Positions 60,208 to 64,000 of a stretch of DNA of 64,000 bases are shown here, piece by piece. The notes below the pieces were generated by a model, which was given only the letters and a program-made list of their open reading frames with translations, was not told the DNA's origin and did no database searches. How positions within the stretch are numbered: the first letter of the stretch is position 1; the number at the start of each line of letters is the position of its first letter. Source of the DNA: JANMEX01 sp043776635 (lineage in GTDB: Bacteria; Pseudomonadota; Alphaproteobacteria; Rhizobiales; Rhizobiaceae). Position numbers and translations under genes: made by a program. The DNA lies in contig JAYVRA010000021.1 in assembly GCA_043776635.1 (NCBI GenBank), positions 1-64,000 on the forward strand, written 5' to 3'.

Positions 60208-61104
60208 ATGACGAATGAATTTGAAAATGCAGTTAGTAAAATTGCGACGCGATTAAAGATCGAGCCGGCGGTATTCAAGGCAGTTGCCATGGTGGAGTGC
60301 AGTGGTGTCACGGGCGCAATGATCAATGGCAAAATGGAGCCTCTCATCCGCTTTGAGGGGCATTATTTTTTCAAGCGACTTTCCGGCCTGGAGCGGGTGA
60401 AGGGCAGGGGCGAAGGGTTGGCCTCGCCGGTTGCGGGAGAGATTAAAAACCCTAACGGCCAGCCCGCGCGCTGGCAAATGCTGGCGCGGGCGCGGGATAT
60501 CAACAATAATGCCGCGCTGGAAAGTTGTTCTTGGGGCGTGGGGCAAGTGATGGGTGCTCATTGGCAATGGTTGGGTTACGAGAATGTGGATGCGCTTGTT
60601 GCGGCTGCACGGTCTGGCGTTGCCGGGCAGTTGGATTTGATGGCGCGGTTCATTGAAAAATCCGGATTGGATTTGGCGCTGCGCAATAAGGACTGGGCGG
60701 GGTTTGCAGTTGGCTATAACGGACCGCAGTATCGTTTATATGCCTATGACCGGAAATTGCGCGAGGCTTACAATAAGTATGCACTTACAAAAAATGCTGA
60801 GAAGCCACCAGAAGCTAATATTTTGTCTATTGGTTCATCGGGTTCAGAAGTTGAGTTTCTGCAAACACTGCTTACGTCGGCCGGTTATCCAGTTTTGCCG
60901 AACGGTGTGTTTGATTACGCCACTGAGCTGGCCGTGAAGGCTTTTCAAGCCCAAAATGGTCTATTGTGTGACGGGAAAGCCGGCCCGATTACGATATCTG
61001 CGTTAGGACAGGCGCTGCCGAAAATCGGGATCGTTCGCGGATTGATAATGATTATTTTAGAATGGATTGCGAGATGCTTTAGCAGAACAACGGGGCCGCA
61101 TTAG
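60208..61104 (+). CDS. N-acetylmuramidase-domain (DUF3380) endolysin-like protein
   Basis: About 298 residues. The N-terminal N-acetylmuramidase domain (about residues 10-175) includes FKAVAMVECSG, GKMEPLIRFEGHYFFKRLSG, RWQMLARARDINNNAALESC, SWGVGQVMGAHWQWLGY and DWAGFAVGYNGPQY; the catalytic Glu is probably in VECSG or RFEGH. A peptidoglycan-binding domain (SIGSSGSEVEFLQTLLTSAG, then FDYATELAVKAFQAQNG) follows, and a short hydrophobic C-terminal helix. Such proteins are phage lysins, but no other phage gene is near. GGGAGAGG lies close before the ATG at 60208; 60178 is an alternative start. Confidence 0.88.
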   Translation: MTNEFENAVSKIATRLKIEPAVFKAVAMVECSGVTGAMINGKMEPLIRFEGHYFFKRLSGLERVKGRGEGLASPVAGEIKNPNGQPARWQMLARARDINNNAALESCSWGVGQVMGAHWQWLGYENVDALVAAARSGVAGQLDLMARFIEKSGLDLALRNKDWAGFAVGYNGPQYRLYAYDRKLREAYNKYALTKNAEKPPEANILSIGSSGSEVEFLQTLLTSAGYPVLPNGVFDYATELAVKAFQAQNGLLCDGKAGPITISALGQALPKIGIVRGLIMIILEWIARCFSRTTGPH

Positions 61105-61111
61105 CGGCCCC
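61092..61111. terminator. Hairpin between convergent genes
   Basis: GGGGCCGC and GCGGCCCC are exact inverses around ATTA, spanning the muramidase stop codon and lying eight bases from the ohr stop. It lacks a long T-run on either side, so it may be a weak bidirectional terminator. Confidence 0.45.
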
Positions 61112-61118
61112 GGTATAA

Positions 61119-61544
61119 TCAAACGATAGTGAAAGTCACATCAACATTGCCGCGTGTGGCATTGGAGTATGGGCAGACTTGGTGGGCGGCGTGAATGAGG
61201 CGTTCGGCATCGGCGCGATCGAGGCCGGGTAGTGAGATTTTCAGTTCGACCTCGATGCCGTAACCGACTTCCAAAGTACCAAAGCCGACAACGCCATTGA
61301 TTTCCACGTCCGTAGGAACGCTAATTTTTTCATGTCCGCTCACAGCCTTCAGCGCGCCGAGGAAACAGGCCGAGTAACCCGCAGCAAATAGCTGTTCAGG
61401 GTTGGTGCCGACGCCGCCTGCGCCGCCCATTTCTTTTGGAGTGGTCAGCGTCACATCGAGCACGCCGTCGGATGATACCGCGCGGCCGACACGGCCGCCG
61501 CTGGCTTTGGCATAGGCTTTGTATAGAACTTTGTTGAGCGACAT
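61119..61544 (-). CDS. ohr: Organic hydroperoxide resistance protein Ohr
   Basis: A thiol peroxidase of 141 residues of the Ohr/OsmC family, which reduces organic and lipid hydroperoxides. Visible marks are KVLYKAYAKASGGRVGRAVS, TNPEQLFAAGYSACFLGALK with the peroxidatic Cys, and HAAHQVCPYSNATRGNVDV with the resolving Cys. The ATG at 61544 fits the family. It is divergent from ohrR, and two OhrR-box sequences lie between them. Confidence 0.95.
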   Translation of the reverse strand: MSLNKVLYKAYAKASGGRVGRAVSSDGVLDVTLTTPKEMGGAGGVGTNPEQLFAAGYSACFLGALKAVSGHEKISVPTDVEINGVVGFGTLEVGYGIEVELKISLPGLDRADAERLIHAAHQVCPYSNATRGNVDVTFTIV

Positions 61545-61604
61545 GGTTAGTTCCAATCTATTAAATTTGAGGGGCAAATTTCGCTATAAAAATTGCATTA
61601 TGCG

Positions 61605-61641
61605 CAATTAAATTGTTATCAAGTTGATGTCAATTCAATTG
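61605..61641. promoter_or_regulatory. Two OhrR boxes between ohr and ohrR
   Basis: CAATTAAATTG (61605-61615) and CAATTCAATTG (61631-61641) are each palindromic. They match the core of OhrR operators (CAATT-N-AATTG). The flanks TGCGC and GTGCGC make the pair itself inverted. OhrR would repress both divergent genes until oxidised. Confidence 0.75.
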
Positions 61642-61679
61642 TGCGCTATAGAAAAAAATAGTTGAATGGTGAAAGGCGA

Positions 61680-62126
61680 ATGGAAATCGCAGTTATGAAA
61701 AATCAGGCACTATTTTTGGAAAACCAGTTGTGCTTTGCCGTGCATTCGGCGGCACATGCTTTTGCCCGGGCTTATAAGCCGCTGCTTGATCCTATGGAAT
61801 TGACTTATCCGCAATATTTGGTGCTGTTACAGCTGTGGGAAAAGGACGGGCGAACAGTATCCGAACTCGGCTGGCCGCTGTTTCTGGACAGCGGGACGCT
61901 GACGCCATTGCTCAAGCGCATGGAAAGCGCGGGGCTTGTATCCCGCAGCCGCGATAAGATTGACGAGCGGCTGGTGCGCGTGATGCTGACCCCAAAGGGC
62001 AGCGCCATGCGCGAAAAGGCACGGGGCTTTCCTGCCGCGATAGGTTGTTTGACCGGATTGGACGAGGCGCAGGCCACGTCTCTGCGCAAGGTTTTGACGG
62101 GAATTGGTGCAAGCCTGCGGGCCTAA
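61680..62126 (+). CDS. ohrR: Peroxide-sensing repressor OhrR (MarR family)
   Basis: A MarR-type regulator of about 148 residues. The sensor Cys is in FLENQLCFAVHSAAHAFAR near the N-terminus, and YPQYLVLLQLWEKDGRTVSE, with GTLTPLLKRMESAGLVSRSR and DERLVRVMLTPKG, forms the winged HTH. Oxidation of that Cys releases DNA. The ATG at 61680 follows AAAGG; another at 61695 is possible. It is divergent from ohr with operators between, and overlaps the next convergent gene by four bases. Confidence 0.94.
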   Translation: MEIAVMKNQALFLENQLCFAVHSAAHAFARAYKPLLDPMELTYPQYLVLLQLWEKDGRTVSELGWPLFLDSGTLTPLLKRMESAGLVSRSRDKIDERLVRVMLTPKGSAMREKARGFPAAIGCLTGLDEAQATSLRKVLTGIGASLRA

Positions 62127-62395
62127 TTTTTGTATTTATACTGTGTCGGGCAATAAGCGCGAGTGGCATCGGGCGACGCGCGCTGCTGGTGCTTGGTGGA
62201 GCGGCCATGCACGCGCTTGCGCCACAGCCGGAACGAGCTTGGCTTCAAGTTTGCACGCATTAACAGGATAACCGCAGATTCATTGAGGCCAAAGCCATGT
62301 TCAATGGCATCAAACGGCGTGCGGTCTTCCCACGCCATTTCGATGATGCGCGAGATGTCAGACGGGTCAAGCAGGGGTGTTGGTGTGGTAAGCAC
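62123..62395 (-). CDS. DUF2805 (TIGR03643) protein
   Basis: A 90-residue conserved protein of unknown function. The family block DISRIIEMAWEDRTPFDAIE, HGFGLNESAVILLMRANLKP and SSFRLWRKRVHGRSTKH is fully present (residues 12-70). The tail is less conserved. It is found in many proteobacteria and is often near unrelated genes. The 280 bases before it contain nothing I recognise. Confidence 0.88.
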   Translation of the reverse strand: MLTTPTPLLDPSDISRIIEMAWEDRTPFDAIEHGFGLNESAVILLMRANLKPSSFRLWRKRVHGRSTKHQQRASPDATRAYCPTQYKYKN

Positions 62396-62676
62396 TATGG
62401 TTCCAGAATTCTGTTTAATGGAGTTTCCGGATTTTGAGATGGCGCGGGACTGTCATAAGTCAATTCTAATTAGACAGCCGATTTGACAAAAACTTCAAAA
62501 ATCCCGGCGCGAGACAAGCGCTGAACGAAATGTATAAAGTTTACCAAATCGCTGCCAATACTTCCAAAAGCAAAGGTTCATACTTTAGCGGTTCAGTTTT
62601 CGTCAGAGACGTGAAAAATATTCGGAATGGCGCTGGTACAGTTTTGGCGTGGGAATATTTAAGTATTTTCTCTCGA

Positions 62677-63900
62677 CTAACTTTCCCGTCTTAACACCGC
62701 CTGCAACAAATCCCTAATCCCAATCGACCCGACGAACTTCGACGTCTCGTCAAACAGCGCGACCGGGGCTGTGTGGCTTTTGTGCATAGCCAGCATGACG
62801 GTTCGCAGGTTTGTGCCGGGCGTTGCCCAGAACACCGGATTGGACGAGCCGGAGAATTCGTTTTCGACTTCAGCGCAAGAGACCCACTGTGATTTTTTGC
62901 CGTTGGATTCGGCGTCTATGACGTGACTGGATTTATCCAATTTGAAGCGGGTTGTTTTCCGGCGGTCCAGCCAGACCCAACCGTCTTTTTCCGTTTCCAG
63001 CTCGCTGACGTTACGCATCACATTCCAGGCTGTGAGCACGGAAAGGGGGTTCACGTTGGAAATAAATTCGCGGACATAATCATTGGCTGGGCGCAGCATG
63101 ATGTCTTCCGGCTTGCCGGACTGGACGATGCGGCCGCTCTCCATGATGGTGATGGTATTGCCGATTTTAAGGGCTTCCTCCAAATCATGGCTGACGAAGA
63201 TAATGGTTTTCTTCAAGGCTTTTTGCAGCTGCAAAAGTTCGTCCTGCAGCTTGGTTCGGATGAGGGGATCGAGCGCGGAGAAGGGCTCGTCCATCAGCAA
63301 GATTGGCGCTTCAGTGGCAAAGGCTCTGGCGAGGCCGACGCGCTGCTGCATACCGCCGGAGAGTTCATGGGCGTATTTGTTTGCCCACTGGGTGAGGCCG
63401 ACGAGATCAAGCTGTTTGGTGACGCGGGCATCCAGTTCAGCCTGCGGCACGCCGGAAAGTTCGAGGCCAAGGCCGACATTTTCGCGAACGGTGCGCCATG
63501 GCAGCAGCGCAAATTGCTGGAACACCATGGCGACAGCACCGCGCCGGACATTACGCAACTGTTCTTCCGAACAGGACACAACATCGGTCGTGCCGTGAGC
63601 ACCGTGGACAATAACTTGCCCGCGCGTGACTTTGTTGAGTCCATTAACGGCACGTAGCAAAGTGGACTTTCCGGAGCCGGACAAGCCCATAAGCACAGAG
63701 ATCTCCCCCTCGTTGACGGTGAGGTTTGCCCCCGCCGCGCCCAGCACGGAGCCGGTTTTTTCCAATATGTCGGCGCGGGACATGCCTGAGTCCAGCAACT
63801 TCATGGCCTCGGCAGTTTTGTTGCCGAAGATGATATCGACGTTTTTGAATTCGACGACCGGCTTGCCGGACTGTTGAGTGGAAACAGTTTGAGCGCTCAT
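62677..63900 (-). CDS. choV: Choline/glycine-betaine ABC transporter ATP-binding subunit (ChoV/ProV type)
   Basis: An ABC ATPase of 407 residues. Walker A is LMGLSGSGKSTLLRAVNGLN, the signature AHELSGGMQQRVGLARAFAT and Walker B PILLMDEPFSALDPLIRTKL. An N-terminal helical extension (AEAMKLLDSGMSRADILEKT, then GSVLGAAG) and a C-terminal CBS-like part (AMHKSHTAPVALFDETSKFV; IRDLLQAVL) are characteristic of rhizobial ChoV. The start overlaps the stop of the upstream permease gene (ATGA). Imports choline for betaine synthesis and osmoprotection. Confidence 0.94.
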   Translation of the reverse strand: MSAQTVSTQQSGKPVVEFKNVDIIFGNKTAEAMKLLDSGMSRADILEKTGSVLGAAGANLTVNEGEISVLMGLSGSGKSTLLRAVNGLNKVTRGQVIVHGAHGTTDVVSCSEEQLRNVRRGAVAMVFQQFALLPWRTVRENVGLGLELSGVPQAELDARVTKQLDLVGLTQWANKYAHELSGGMQQRVGLARAFATEAPILLMDEPFSALDPLIRTKLQDELLQLQKALKKTIIFVSHDLEEALKIGNTITIMESGRIVQSGKPEDIMLRPANDYVREFISNVNPLSVLTAWNVMRNVSELETEKDGWVWLDRRKTTRFKLDKSSHVIDAESNGKKSQWVSCAEVENEFSGSSNPVFWATPGTNLRTVMLAMHKSHTAPVALFDETSKFVGSIGIRDLLQAVLRRES

Positions 63901-64000
63901 TTTTTGTCCCCCGCTTTTTGCGCCAGCATACGGTCCAAGATGATTGCGAGGATGACGAGCGCGAGGCCCGCTTCAATACCGAGCGGAATGTTGCGGTTTG
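63897..64000 (-). CDS. choW: Choline ABC transporter permease (ChoW), C-terminal end only
   Basis: Only the last 33 codons are inside the window; the gene continues past the right edge. The visible ending NIPLGIEAGLALVILAIILD followed by RMLAQKAGDKK is the last membrane span and tail typical of ChoW/ProW permeases. Its stop overlaps the choV start, so the two form an operon. Confidence 0.8.
   Translation of the reverse strand, partial: NRNIPLGIEAGLALVILAIILDRMLAQKAGDKK

Noticed and set aside
1..64000. CRISPR arrays, rRNA genes, integrases or complete insertion sequences
   Set aside because: I looked for regularly spaced direct repeats, rRNA cores and transposase or integrase motifs and found none in the window.

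Overview
The window is chromosomal DNA of an alphaproteobacterium of the order Hyphomicrobiales, most like the Brucellaceae/Bartonellaceae side of that order. Signs of this are the cell-cycle regulators SciP and CpdR, an Omp10-type lipoprotein next to ferrochelatase (hemH) as in Brucella, homospermidine synthase with a type III ornithine/lysine decarboxylase, a choline ABC transporter, and an oligoendopeptidase F and gltB/gltD arrangement typical of the order. Base composition looks intermediate by eye, with clearly AT-richer accessory patches at about 2.0-4.1, 9.9-11.8, 14.3-14.8 and 31.1-33.1 kb.

Layout. 0-6.5 kb: sciP, mnmA, an unusual multi-membrane-span hydrolase, and a sugar aminotransferase plus oxidoreductase pair (WbpE/WbpB type). 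6.6-9.8 kb: elongator tRNA-Met, a small heat-shock gene with an apparent ROSE thermometer, a PepSY-like secreted protein, a lysophospholipase-like hydrolase and two copies of a dispersed inverted-repeat element. 9.8-16.9 kb: an accessory zone full of toxin-antitoxin remains (parD fragment, frameshifted higA, intact parDE, a dead pair with nonsense codons, brnTA with a broken toxin), interleaved with a conserved block (hisN-like phosphatase, N-formylglutamate amidohydrolase, cpdR, tRNA-Val, photolyase). 17-30 kb: housekeeping genes (glpK, galactose/arabinose dehydrogenase, beta-barrel OMP, kdsD, nfeD/qmcA, hemH, omp10, homospermidine synthase, DUF3445, pabC/pabB). 31-33 kb: a small defence island with an AbiF-type HEPN protein preceded by a candidate structured RNA, a 53-bp perfect palindrome and a divergent coiled-coil/winged-helix gene. 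33-50 kb: pepF, an NtrC-type regulator, a DUF882 protein, galU, mltB, DUF459 and gltD/gltB, with a vapBC module inserted between gltB and gltD. 50-64 kb: threonine aldolase, GNAT and ornithine/lysine decarboxylase with a long structured leader (probable speF motif), LysR, a DUF1007/NicO nickel-cobalt pair, GNAT, TauE, DUF533, trhO, an endolysin-like muramidase, ohr/ohrR and the choline transporter ATPase.

How genes work together. The decarboxylase (52-53 kb) and homospermidine synthase (27-28 kb) supply consecutive steps of polyamine synthesis. pabB/pabC make p-aminobenzoate for folate. kdsD, galU and the DegT/oxidoreductase pair feed cell-surface polysaccharide. gltB/gltD assimilate ammonia. 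sciP and cpdR belong to the CtrA cell-cycle circuit.

The most interesting non-standard content is (i) a four-copy mosaic family of inverted-repeat elements sharing a terminus of about 45 bp, (ii) the AbiF locus with its candidate RNA partner and palindrome, and (iii) the density of toxin-antitoxin modules in different stages of decay. All calls are from reading the sequence; no database search was possible.
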